Assembly: GCA_900466005.1 (NCBI GenBank)
Contig: UEGQ01000021.1
Span: forward strand, 1 to 64,000
DNA from: Hyphomicrobiales bacterium
GTDB lineage: Bacteria; Pseudomonadota; Alphaproteobacteria; Rhizobiales; Rhizobiaceae
Length of the DNA: 64,000 bases
Reading direction: 5' to 3'
Positions within the stretch are counted from its first letter, which is position 1, and the number at the start of each line of letters is the position of its first letter. Positions 1 to 8,197 of the stretch are shown here, in pieces. Below the pieces are notes generated by a model. The model saw nothing but the letters and a program-made list of their open reading frames with translations, ran no database searches and was not told where the DNA came from. Position numbers and translations under genes: made by a program.

Positions 1-439
1 GGCACTGCTCGGATGGATACTCTCAAAGACCCCTTGAACAGCGTTCAACGACAGGATGAACCGGCCCCTGATCCGGGCCAGGCGCTCGGCCATCAGCCGA
101 TACTGCTCCCGATCGAACAGCGCCCGGCCGACAGATATCGAGGCCCCAATAGGGCGGATCGAGATAAAAGAGCACGCCCGGCCGGTCGTATCGCTCGATG
201 AAGTCGAGCCAGTCGAGGTTCTCGATTGTCACGCCGGACAGACGCTCGTGGACGTCTTCGAGAAGCGGCGCGAGCTTCGTCAGATTGAAGCGGGCACCTC
301 GCTCGTAGGTCACGCCGAAGTTCTGGCTCGACACCTTGCCGCCAAAGGCGAGCTTCTGGAGATAGAGAAACCGCGCCGCCCGCTCCAGATCTGTCAGGGT
401 CGAAGGATCGCACGCTTTCAGACGCTCGAACTCTCTGCG
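1..439 (-). pseudogene. DNA adenine methylase (D12 class) remnant, N-truncated and frameshifted
   Basis: The minus strand encodes the middle of a D12-class N6-adenine methyltransferase, with REFERL, RAARFLYLQKLAFGGK and the catalytic motif DPPYWG. Just after DICRPG, near base 120, the family sequence continues in another frame (LFDREQYRLMAERLARI, then RFILSLNAVQGV) and runs off the window. A one-base shift is therefore needed to read through. Upstream of base 439 the expected N-terminal third, with the FxGG AdoMet-binding motif, is absent and replaced by unrelated sequence up to the preceding gene. Both lesions make it non-functional as it stands. A sequencing error could explain the frameshift but not the missing N-terminus. 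In Mu the equivalent end position carries the DNA-modifying mom gene. Confidence 0.75.
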
Positions 440-507
440 GTACGGGTGCGACGGTTGTGTTTTCCTGCTGTCGGACGGGACTGGTCGCCAAACTGAGACC
501 CGTCGCT

Positions 508-527
508 CGGGGTGTTTCCGCACCCCG
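508..527 (-). terminator. GC-rich hairpin behind the tail operon
   Basis: CGGGGTG and CACCCCG form a 7-bp stem with a 6-base loop, about 35 bases downstream of the stop of the gene ending at 561. There is no T-run, so this may be a weak or Rho-assisted terminator. Confidence 0.35.
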
Positions 528-560
528 GCCGCCCGGCGGTCAGGCCAGGCACCGGTCATA

Positions 561-1385
561 TCAGTTGCTCGTGATGCCGCCATAGGCAGCAACGGCCTTC
601 ATGAAGTCTCGCCGCGCAGGGTTATTGATCGACAGGTCGACGTTATGCGCTGTGAAGAGCGCCAAGCTCCCCGCGAAGGAAAGCGAGGAGTATGTGTGGC
701 CGAAACCCATCAACACGAACCTTCCGTCGGTCAGCGCTTCCTTGGCCTCGTCGGTGGATGACTGAGCCGCAGGTGTGGACCAGTTGTCGACATACCACTT
801 CACACCGACGCCCGGCGTCTGGCACACGAGAAGGAGCCTCACGGTGTTGTAGAACTCATGCGTGTTGCAGACCGTCTTGAGAACACCACTGTTGTCAAGA
901 AGGGCTATTCCCAACGTCTTGTCACCCGACGCAGAGGCCCGCAGGTAGGGGCTATTGTTGCCGACAGCGGTATTTGCCGCCCGCTCCGGGCTGACCAGGA
1001 CGTCTGTTCCACCTGCCCCCATGCATTTCATCAGGAAGCACATCGACCATGAGCCGGTGCCTACGTCCATTTCCCCATATCTCTTCGGAGCAAGCATCTG
1101 TCCGGTCACTCCGGTTGGGCCGGAGCCGAAAGTCAGCGTGGGCTTGCCCGCAATCGCTGTGTCCTTCACGGGAGCCGGGGTGTACGTGCTGATCAGCTCG
1201 ACGTTGTTGTTGGCAAGATCCTTCACGCGAAGGAAGTTGCCCTCCGTCGTGGCGACGATCGGGCTGACGTAGTGGACCATGCCAAGTCCGTTTATCTTCG
1301 CGAGTTGGGTGTTGAACGTTGCGACGTCGCTATGTGTCAAACCGGAGCGGCCGACAGGTGCTTCAAGCGTGGCTATAAGTGGCAT
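561..1385 (-). CDS. LamG/concanavalin-like tail-associated protein
   Basis: This 274-residue protein has no signal peptide and is rich in beta-strand-forming sequence (for example GSWSMCFLMKCMGAGG and KWYVDNWSTPA), a pattern like LamG/concanavalin-type lectin folds of phage fibre proteins. It starts at an ATG preceded by GAGGAG and lies 10 bases downstream of the esterase-like fibre gene. It is therefore probably an accessory fibre or adhesin subunit of the tail tip. The C-terminal NNPARRDFMKAVAAYGGI is typical of a short helical end after such a domain. The fold assignment is by appearance only, and no catalytic motif is visible. Confidence 0.6.
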   Translation of the reverse strand: MPLIATLEAPVGRSGLTHSDVATFNTQLAKINGLGMVHYVSPIVATTEGNFLRVKDLANNNVELISTYTPAPVKDTAIAGKPTLTFGSGPTGVTGQMLAPKRYGEMDVGTGSWSMCFLMKCMGAGGTDVLVSPERAANTAVGNNSPYLRASASGDKTLGIALLDNSGVLKTVCNTHEFYNTVRLLLVCQTPGVGVKWYVDNWSTPAAQSSTDEAKEALTDGRFVLMGFGHTYSSLSFAGSLALFTAHNVDLSINNPARRDFMKAVAAYGGITSN

Positions 1386-1395
1386 TTTGATCTCC

Positions 1396-3450
1396 TCAAA
1401 CGGTCACAGGGATGCGGCAGGGGACCATCCAGTTACTCATCACGAACGTCGGATCGCAGGCCGCCCTGTCCACCTCGCTGTCGCAAACGTTGCCCCTCGC
1501 CATCTCGACCGCCTCGAAGGGTGCCACCGCGTCATGCCCCTTCAGTGCATATTCCACGACCTGGCTCCCCTGCGATCCTGTCGGTGCCGATGCGAGGGTC
1601 AGGACAATGTCGTTCCCGGATATGACCAGGTCAGTGATCGCAGGGGGCGATCCGCTATCGTCCTTGAAAACGAAGCCCCTGTATGTTCCAGAGCGCTCCG
1701 TTACGCGCGTGGTGTCCACGACCATAGGTGCCTTCGGCACAAGCATTGGAATGGTGATCGTCGTTCCGGATCGGACGGCGCTTCCGGACGGCATTAGAGG
1801 GCTCCATCGGGTCTTGCCGAACACGGTCTGCCGGAAGGCTCGGTAGAAATACTCCCCGTCGATAGCCTGTCCTTTGACCGAAAGGTGAACAAAGTCGTCA
1901 TCGGCCGAGGAGCCCGGTGTGTAGATGTCGTAGTCGAGCATGTAGCTCGGGTGTGACAAGCAGAACTTAGTGGGGTGATTGTTGTGCAACTCGACCATTG
2001 CCAAGACGGCCTGGTCGAGGCCGTCGGCGAATGATGAGGGAGCCGCCATGATCATCCAGATGTCGGATACCTGGCCAGTGATGAGCTTGCTGTCCGTGTT
2101 GAAGTCGTTCCAGAACGCGACCATCTGCGCGGCGTAAGCGGCATTTGCTGCGTCGCTTTCTCCCTGCCGCCAGAGCATCGCCGGGAACCACATCCGATAA
2201 CCTTCGGAAAGGCATGCCGCCTTCGCGTCCGTCAGTGCGGTCTGGGTGTTCGCATAGGGTTGGGTACCCTTGACGAGTTGCGAGAGCGTGAAACCGCCGA
2301 CGCCGAGAGCCATGCCCAGCTGCTTCATGGCGAAATTCAGGTTCTTCATGATGTCTGAGTGCAGAGCCTCGCTGAATGTCTCGACACCGGTCTGCCCCGA
2401 GGAGAACGCCTTCTCCCCCACACAGCTTTCCATGGCAGTCAGCCGCGTTATTGCTCCGGCGGCAAGAACGGGTGCGGACCCCGAGGACGTATGCAGGTTG
2501 CACCGGACGTCGCTGAAATAGCCGGTATAGGGCATCTTTATGTAGTCCGGCGCCGGATTGAGCCACATCCCGGAGCCGACGGCACGCGAACCGATAGACA
2601 GCGACTGGCCGTATTCCATCACTAGCGTGTACATCTTGCCATAGGGTACATACAGCTCGAAGTTCCGGTCGATCTGGATCGAGGTTTGGGCCGCCATGCC
2701 CGGACGGTTCCAGACACCCGCAGCAAAGGTCCGACCGGTAGCAGGAGCGATAAACTCATAGGCGCCTCCATCTATCGTAGAGGCTCCATTCTCGTGGTAC
2801 ACGATGAGATCGCCAGCCGTCACCACGCAGGGGTACCCGCCTGGGTGATATTGGTCGTGGAAGGCGAGATCCGCCTTGTGTGTCCAGCGTCCGGCCTGCA
2901 TTTCCCCGTCGAGCTGGGATACCCCGAACGCGATATTTCTGTCGGAACCGCGGACGACGATCACGTCGTATTTATCGGTTCCCATGAGCCAGTTGCGCAG
3001 TCCCGGTTCGTTCTCCAGGTCATCAAGACGCCGGTTGCTGAGCGCCGGCGCCGGGATCGTCGTCTGGGTCCACGATCCTGTGCCGGTCGCACCGACTTTC
3101 TTCCACAGGTACTCGTTCACCGAAAACGAGGTGTCGCTGGTCACCTGCGCGAGGGTGTCTGCCGCAGGCACCAGGTCAGCGGCCATCGCCGGCTGGTCGA
3201 GATAGACCTTTCCTGGCGAGGTGATCGCCCCCGAAATCGTGTTCAGGGTCGCCTCGACCACGGTCACCCTTGCACTCACCTGTTGCGTGGCGCTGGCGAT
3301 CGTATTCGCGACGGCGCCGGAGCCGCTGATCTGCGTCGCAAGGTCGCTGGTATCCTGTACCGCGGTGCTACCGTCCCGGTTGACCAGTACCTGGTCGGAA
3401 ACCGATACCTTGTTGTCGACGTTGTTGGTGGTGACGCCTGTCAGAGCCAT
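1396..3450 (-). CDS. Tail fibre with SGNH/SASA-type carbohydrate esterase domain
   Basis: This 684-residue protein sits downstream of the tail-tip protein. Residues 1-140 look like a fibre attachment region with low-complexity helical stretches. From about 270 it carries the SGNH hydrolase blocks: YGQSLSIGS (nucleophile Ser283), LWRQGESDA (residues 426-434, the block III form used by the sialate-O-acetylesterase/CE6 group) and DDFVHLS (Asp519 and His522). A beta-rich C-terminal domain follows, roughly 545-684. Inferred role: a receptor-binding fibre that deacetylates host surface polysaccharide (LPS, O-antigen or EPS) during adsorption. The start ATG has GAGG upstream. The fibre role comes from position; the esterase assignment comes from the catalytic motifs. 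Confidence 0.8.
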   Translation of the reverse strand: MALTGVTTNNVDNKVSVSDQVLVNRDGSTAVQDTSDLATQISGSGAVANTIASATQQVSARVTVVEATLNTISGAITSPGKVYLDQPAMAADLVPAADTLAQVTSDTSFSVNEYLWKKVGATGTGSWTQTTIPAPALSNRRLDDLENEPGLRNWLMGTDKYDVIVVRGSDRNIAFGVSQLDGEMQAGRWTHKADLAFHDQYHPGGYPCVVTAGDLIVYHENGASTIDGGAYEFIAPATGRTFAAGVWNRPGMAAQTSIQIDRNFELYVPYGKMYTLVMEYGQSLSIGSRAVGSGMWLNPAPDYIKMPYTGYFSDVRCNLHTSSGSAPVLAAGAITRLTAMESCVGEKAFSSGQTGVETFSEALHSDIMKNLNFAMKQLGMALGVGGFTLSQLVKGTQPYANTQTALTDAKAACLSEGYRMWFPAMLWRQGESDAANAAYAAQMVAFWNDFNTDSKLITGQVSDIWMIMAAPSSFADGLDQAVLAMVELHNNHPTKFCLSHPSYMLDYDIYTPGSSADDDFVHLSVKGQAIDGEYFYRAFRQTVFGKTRWSPLMPSGSAVRSGTTITIPMLVPKAPMVVDTTRVTERSGTYRGFVFKDDSGSPPAITDLVISGNDIVLTLASAPTGSQGSQVVEYALKGHDAVAPFEAVEMARGNVCDSEVDRAACDPTFVMSNWMVPCRIPVTV

Positions 3451-3460
3451 GTCGTGAGCC

Positions 3461-6400
3461 TCATCGGATGGTAACGGAGAACGGCCCGGATACCGGTCCG
3501 GGAACGCCGTCGACGTTCTGCGGTTCGAGCCAGATGTAATGGACGCCCTGCGCCAGGCAGGTCGTGGTTTCGAGGTAGGCGACGACGTCGTCGACAGACC
3601 CTGCGAAGGTGGAATTTGCAGCGAGCCCGAAGGTGTTGTTGCCGGTCACCGCCTGGATGCGGTCCGTGAACGTGCCGTTCGCCGCGCGGGCGGTACCGCT
3701 GCGCGTCGATCCGCCCGTGAGCTGCGGTGTCAGCGAGCCTGCGGTGACAACGGAAAGCGTAAAGGCGATCCGGTAGTATTTGCCGGCAGTGGCGGCCAGC
3801 CCCTGCGAGATCGCGCTTGCGGTGCCGGCCGTCTTGGTAGCCTTACCGGATGCGATCGCCCAGCCGGTGCCGAGCGCCCACGAGGCGGTGCTGTCCATCC
3901 CGCCATTGGCGAGCAGGTTTGCGCGGGTCGTGTCGCCGAGCGGCGCGCTATAGCTGCGCGACGGAACCACCGCGATCGGAGCGCCGGCGGCATCGGTTTC
4001 GCGGTTGAGCGTAACGATGGTCGAGCGGTAGAGCTGCACCCTCGTCGTGTTGACGTCGTCTCCGGTCGGGAACTGTACGACCGCGCCGCCGAGCAGGGCG
4101 CCGACCGAGATCCCGCCGGCGTCGAGACCGGCCGGGATCGGCGCATCGTTCACGCCGACAGTGAAGGTGATGGTGGCGGTTGCCGGACCGGGGTCGCCGT
4201 TCACGTTGAGTGCGCGTGCGTAGATCTGCACGCTCTGGCCATTCGCATAGCCGGTGATCGAGCCGCCACCGTTGGCGGCCGCGATCGTGACCAATGTCCA
4301 GGACGGTGCCCCGACCAGGCGATGGTAGACCTCGAACCGGCTGGTGGTGACCGGCCCCGAACCTGGCTCGATCAGATAGTCGATCTGGCCGCTCACATCG
4401 GTGTCGGCGACGCCACTGACGATCGAAGTGAAGCGCGGCGCCGGCGGCGCACCGACCGTATCGCCGATATCCGCGCCCGCCCGGCCCGACCAGGGCGGGA
4501 TGACGAGCGCGTCCGTCAGCTGGTCGATCTCCGGTGCGGCGTCCACCAGGCGGTAATGGCTCGACATGTCGTCACCCGCTTCGACTGCGGTCACGATCAG
4601 GTCGTAGTCGAGCGTCGCCGCCTCGCCGAAATGGATCAGGTCGCCGTCATAGGTCTGTCCGTTGACGATCGCTCCGCGGCCGATCGGCATGGTACCGTCG
4701 CTGTCGACAACGACGGTCCGGTGCTCGCCCGGCATCGTCACCAGCGTCCGGACAACGGACGTGCCGATCGTGTCGGAAGCCGTCAGGCCGGATCGGAAGC
4801 GCACCGCGTAGCTCTTGCCGGCCTCCATTGTGACCGTCTCATCCAACTCGATCAGCCGTCCGGAGACGGAGATCACCCGTGCCGCCACCTGCACCCGGTT
4901 GATGACGTCGGAGGAGAGCCGGATACGATCGCCGCGAACCGCGACCTGCACCGGGGCATCCTTCGAGACGGAATGGATGTCCGGCCGGTAGATCGCCTCG
5001 TACATGCGCCGGCGGGCCTCCCGGTAGATCTCGACAGGGTCGGTCTTGCCGGGCAGCTGCAACTCCTCGGTCAGGAGGAGTTCGGCGCTTTCCTTGCCCG
5101 GCCACGGCACGATGCGCTCGGCTTCCTTGTAGTCGTTGGTTGCGTCCGGGAACCGGATGCGGAAGGCGTCCGGCGGCGTCACATAGGACCGCATGGCGCT
5201 GTGGTCGTAGCTGTTGCGCGGGCTGTAATGGTCGGCGATCAGCTTGTCGGGCCGGTCGACGGTCACCGACCACTTGAGGCCGTTGTGGCGCGGCGTCGCG
5301 CGTCCGGCCGCGGCGATCTCCGCCAGCAGGTCGCGCAGCTGCGTTGCCTTGTCCTCAATGACAGCGTCGTATTTCAGGCCCTTGAGCCGGCACATGTCGT
5401 GCCAGTCCGCCAGCGCGTCGAGATCGATGCCGGCATCGGTCGACGGCTTGGGATTTGCCGGAGATTGCAGGACGTAGCGGAAGAGCGACGCCGGGTTCGA
5501 GGTTTCCCGCTCGACCCACGCGCCTGTCGTGTGCTCGTAGTCCAGGCACGGCCGTGCCGTCAGAACATTGAGATTGTCGAGCTGGCCGTTGAGCTGGTGT
5601 GTCGCCTTGATCCGGAATGCGATCATGGCGAGCGGCTTCGGAAAGTCGAAGGGGTATTCCGGCCGGATCGTCTGCAGTGCCGCCCAGGTCGTGCGCTGCT
5701 GTTTCTTCGAGCTGGTCGTCTCGTCCGTCAGCATGGTGCAACGGACCTGCCACCGGCCGCGGCTCGGAAATGTCCAGCTGTGCTGGCGGTAGAAGCTTTC
5801 GAGCTTGCGGGCACGAACCTCGATCGTCGTGACCTCCGTCCAGTCGGCCGCGTCGATCCGGCGCTGCTCGATTCGCACGGAGACAGTGTGGTTCTTGGGC
5901 CTGCCCTCGTCGTTGTAGCGCACCAGACCGGCCGGCCAGGCGAGGATGACACTCGCTCCGGCGGCGTCAGCCCCGGTTGTTCTGACGACGGGCTCTTCCG
6001 TCGCCGGCTGACCGGTGATGACCTCGCCGAGATCGTCGCGCGGCAGCGGCTTCAGGAGTTCCGCGCCGACGGTCTCCTCGACCACCTGCTGGGTGACGAT
6101 CGACAGCGGCGTGTCCGATGCGAGGCCCGCACGGGTCTCGATCTCGACCTCGTCATATTCCGAGATGTCAGTGTCGCCGATCCGAAGTCCCGTGATGTTG
6201 AGCGGCCCGTATCCGGCGCAGATGACGCCGCGCAGGTATTGCCAGTCGCCGACGACTTCCGTGTAGGAATAGACGCCGAAAGGCGGTGCCCAGCGCATCG
6301 TGCCTAGAACGAGCGGAACCGCGCCGTCCGGCTCCAGCCGGTTGCGCATGCCGCTGATCTGGTAGCGGTTCTCCTGCTTCAGCGGTTTCGCCGGCGGGAT

Positions 6401-6835
6401 CAGCGCATTGATCAGCAGGTTGCCGACGACAGTCACGCCGAGGCCAATGATGCCCTGCGCCAGTCCCTGCGATATGCCGAGCGCACCCGCGAGCGCCGGA
6501 GCGAAGAATGCGCCGAGCGCGATCGCCGCGACCGCGACGACGATCTGCAGTACGGACTGCAGCGCATCCTTTCCGGCGAGCACGCGGATGACGACACGAA
6601 CGCCGTCGCGCGGCCGCACACGATGCCAGTGCTCCGCCGCGACGAACATCGATCCGCGATGATCGACCAGCATCACCCGGACGCGTGAACGATCGGCCGA
6701 GGTGAGCCCCGGCACCGCGGCCGCGACGATCTCGCCGACCGTGCTGCCGGACGGCATGGTCATCTCGACGCGACCGAGTTGCGGGTCGAGCATCGGTGCG
6801 GCGAGAACGGGTATGAGGCCCTTTTGAACCGTCAT
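3461..6835 (-). CDS. Tail tip / host-specificity protein (lambda gpJ-like)
   Basis: This 1124-residue protein is encoded right after an NlpC/P60 gene, the place of lambda J and GTA gp15. The N-terminus has a beta-grasp-like segment, then hydrophobic Ala/Gly-rich helices (about residues 95-165). The long central part is typical of tip hub proteins, with fibronectin-like repeats after about residue 760 and a carbohydrate-binding-like C-terminal domain containing ANGGMDSTASWALGTGW. Expected role: the baseplate hub and central fibre that contacts the receptor. A longer open frame upstream exists, but the ATG at 6835 is chosen because it forms an ATGA overlap with the preceding gene, as elsewhere in this operon. 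Confidence 0.85.
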   Translation of the reverse strand: MTVQKGLIPVLAAPMLDPQLGRVEMTMPSGSTVGEIVAAAVPGLTSADRSRVRVMLVDHRGSMFVAAEHWHRVRPRDGVRVVIRVLAGKDALQSVLQIVVAVAAIALGAFFAPALAGALGISQGLAQGIIGLGVTVVGNLLINALIPPAKPLKQENRYQISGMRNRLEPDGAVPLVLGTMRWAPPFGVYSYTEVVGDWQYLRGVICAGYGPLNITGLRIGDTDISEYDEVEIETRAGLASDTPLSIVTQQVVEETVGAELLKPLPRDDLGEVITGQPATEEPVVRTTGADAAGASVILAWPAGLVRYNDEGRPKNHTVSVRIEQRRIDAADWTEVTTIEVRARKLESFYRQHSWTFPSRGRWQVRCTMLTDETTSSKKQQRTTWAALQTIRPEYPFDFPKPLAMIAFRIKATHQLNGQLDNLNVLTARPCLDYEHTTGAWVERETSNPASLFRYVLQSPANPKPSTDAGIDLDALADWHDMCRLKGLKYDAVIEDKATQLRDLLAEIAAAGRATPRHNGLKWSVTVDRPDKLIADHYSPRNSYDHSAMRSYVTPPDAFRIRFPDATNDYKEAERIVPWPGKESAELLLTEELQLPGKTDPVEIYREARRRMYEAIYRPDIHSVSKDAPVQVAVRGDRIRLSSDVINRVQVAARVISVSGRLIELDETVTMEAGKSYAVRFRSGLTASDTIGTSVVRTLVTMPGEHRTVVVDSDGTMPIGRGAIVNGQTYDGDLIHFGEAATLDYDLIVTAVEAGDDMSSHYRLVDAAPEIDQLTDALVIPPWSGRAGADIGDTVGAPPAPRFTSIVSGVADTDVSGQIDYLIEPGSGPVTTSRFEVYHRLVGAPSWTLVTIAAANGGGSITGYANGQSVQIYARALNVNGDPGPATATITFTVGVNDAPIPAGLDAGGISVGALLGGAVVQFPTGDDVNTTRVQLYRSTIVTLNRETDAAGAPIAVVPSRSYSAPLGDTTRANLLANGGMDSTASWALGTGWAIASGKATKTAGTASAISQGLAATAGKYYRIAFTLSVVTAGSLTPQLTGGSTRSGTARAANGTFTDRIQAVTGNNTFGLAANSTFAGSVDDVVAYLETTTCLAQGVHYIWLEPQNVDGVPGPVSGPFSVTIR

Positions 6836-7251
6836 CGAACCGCCCTCGAAACCATGTCGACGTGGCGGTAATGACCGATCAGGCGCGGAGACCAGTAGCC
6901 ACTCGAGTACGGCTCGAGCCGCGACAGGTCCGCTTCCGCCATATGCACCATCAGCCCGTGCGATACGACGATGCCGACATGGCTGGTCAATCTTCCGCGC
7001 CGGAACAACGCGATGTCGAAAGCGGTCGCCGGTCCCTCGACCGGCAGCCAGAGCGGCGACGCCGTCGCGCCGGCGACGAGCGCGGAGATCTCGCCGCGCT
7101 CCTCGGTGGAGGCATAGCCGAGATATTCCGGCAGGCTGATCTGCAGCTCCTCGCGATAGACGATGCAGGCCAGCCCCCAGCAGTCGCAACCAGACCGGTC
7201 GCGGCCGAGATCGCGATGGGGCAGCCCGATGAAGCGATCCGTCCAGTTCAT
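6832..7251 (-). CDS. NlpC/P60 tail cell-wall peptidase
   Basis: This 139-residue NlpC/P60 cysteine peptidase is like lambda gpK and GTA gp14. The catalytic Cys24 sits in GCDCWGLACI, His91 in TSHVGIV, and a further polar residue follows in GLMVHMAEAD. It is expected to ride in the tail tip and cut peptidoglycan peptides during DNA entry. It overlaps the preceding and following genes by ATGA junctions, as expected for a tail-tip operon. Confidence 0.9.
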   Translation of the reverse strand: MNWTDRFIGLPHRDLGRDRSGCDCWGLACIVYREELQISLPEYLGYASTEERGEISALVAGATASPLWLPVEGPATAFDIALFRRGRLTSHVGIVVSHGLMVHMAEADLSRLEPYSSGYWSPRLIGHYRHVDMVSRAVR

Positions 7252-7766
7252 CGGTGCAGCCCCGGAAATGTCCGCGCCGTCATCCGGCCGCCCGGCACAT
7301 ACTCGCTTTCGATCTCCTCGCGGCTGATCGAGAGCGTGATCTCGCCGGCGGTGATTTCGGCGGAGGTCAGCAGCAGGTCGGTGTATTCGGCCTCGACCAG
7401 GTCGGGCGACGAGGCGAGCACTACGGCCATGTGGAAGGTGGCTGGCGACGTGAACGAACGCACGACCTCGGCCATCTGCCGGTCGAGATTTTCGAGGATG
7501 ATCGTTGCGGCGGCCGGTGCATCGTCGAGGTCCGACGGCAGCACCGTCGAGGCGACGATCCAGAGGAAATCGCGGGTCGCCGCGCTCCGCCAGGTTGACC
7601 GCGTGCCGTAGATCAGCGGCTCCAGCGAAATCCGGTCGGCATTGTCGGTGGACAATAAAATGGACGTAGCGAGATCCGGATGCTCGATTTCGAACAGCAC
7701 GACGTAGATGTCGTCGGACGCCTGCGCGTCGTGTGCCAGCCGGGTGTTGAGGGAGACGATCCTCAT
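7248..7766 (-). CDS. Tail/baseplate protein (DUF1833-like)
   Basis: This 172-residue protein begins MRIVSLNTRLAHDAQ, at an ATG overlapping the upstream stop (ATGA). The sequence EIEHPDLATSILLSTDNADRI and the later LTSAEITAGEITLSISREEI resemble DUF1833 baseplate proteins of long-tailed phages, which act as distal-tail or hub adaptors next to NlpC/P60 and gpJ. No catalytic motif is visible. The family name is a recollection of its pattern and the context agrees. A longer frame to 7853 is rejected because its first 29 residues are Arg-rich shadow sequence. Confidence 0.7.
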   Translation of the reverse strand: MRIVSLNTRLAHDAQASDDIYVVLFEIEHPDLATSILLSTDNADRISLEPLIYGTRSTWRSAATRDFLWIVASTVLPSDLDDAPAAATIILENLDRQMAEVVRSFTSPATFHMAVVLASSPDLVEAEYTDLLLTSAEITAGEITLSISREEIESEYVPGGRMTARTFPGLHR

Positions 7767-8197
7767 GGCATCACCTCGACCGTGAACGACCGGCGAAACT
7801 CGACACCGATGATCGTTTCGTTCGGCAGCTGGTCGCCGAAGGTCACCAGCCACTGGCGCGAAAGCAGGATCGGTTTGCCGTCATTCGGCCCGCCCGAGAT
7901 CAGCAGCGGCCGGCCGTCGCTCGCATAGAGCGGCCAGCCATCGGTCGTCGGGTCCGGCATCCAGAACAGGCCCGCACCTTGCGACACCGTCTGCCTAAAG
8001 AAGTTCTCGAAGATCGCATTGCCATTGCGATCGACAACGATCGAGAGCGAGACGCTGGTCGACGCCGAGGAGAACCGCCGGCGATAACCGGGCGGTCCCG
8101 CCTCGGACCGGCGCTTCTGGCGCGCGTCCTGCGGCACGGCCGACCAGGTGTTGCGCTCCGGGCGCGGCAGTGCGGATGGCCATGCTGGATAGCTCAT
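7763..8197 (-). CDS. Distal tail protein, unknown family
   Basis: This 144-residue protein lies between the tape measure and the DUF1833-like gene, the position of lambda M/L and GTA gp12 (DUF2460). It has a Pro-rich start (MSYPAWPSALPRPERN) and a beta-rich body including SLSIVVDRNGNAIFENFF and GAGLFWMPDP. The ATGA overlap on both sides ties it to the tail operon. Its role in joining the tape measure to the tip is inferred from position. Confidence 0.65.
   Translation of the reverse strand: MSYPAWPSALPRPERNTWSAVPQDARQKRRSEAGPPGYRRRFSSASTSVSLSIVVDRNGNAIFENFFRQTVSQGAGLFWMPDPTTDGWPLYASDGRPLLISGGPNDGKPILLSRQWLVTFGDQLPNETIIGVEFRRSFTVEVMP

Noticed and set aside
3539..6307. Very long + strand open frame opposite the tail tip gene
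   Set aside because: Arg/Gly-rich antisense shadow of a GC-rich gene; no RBS, no domain, and it opposes a clear phage gene.
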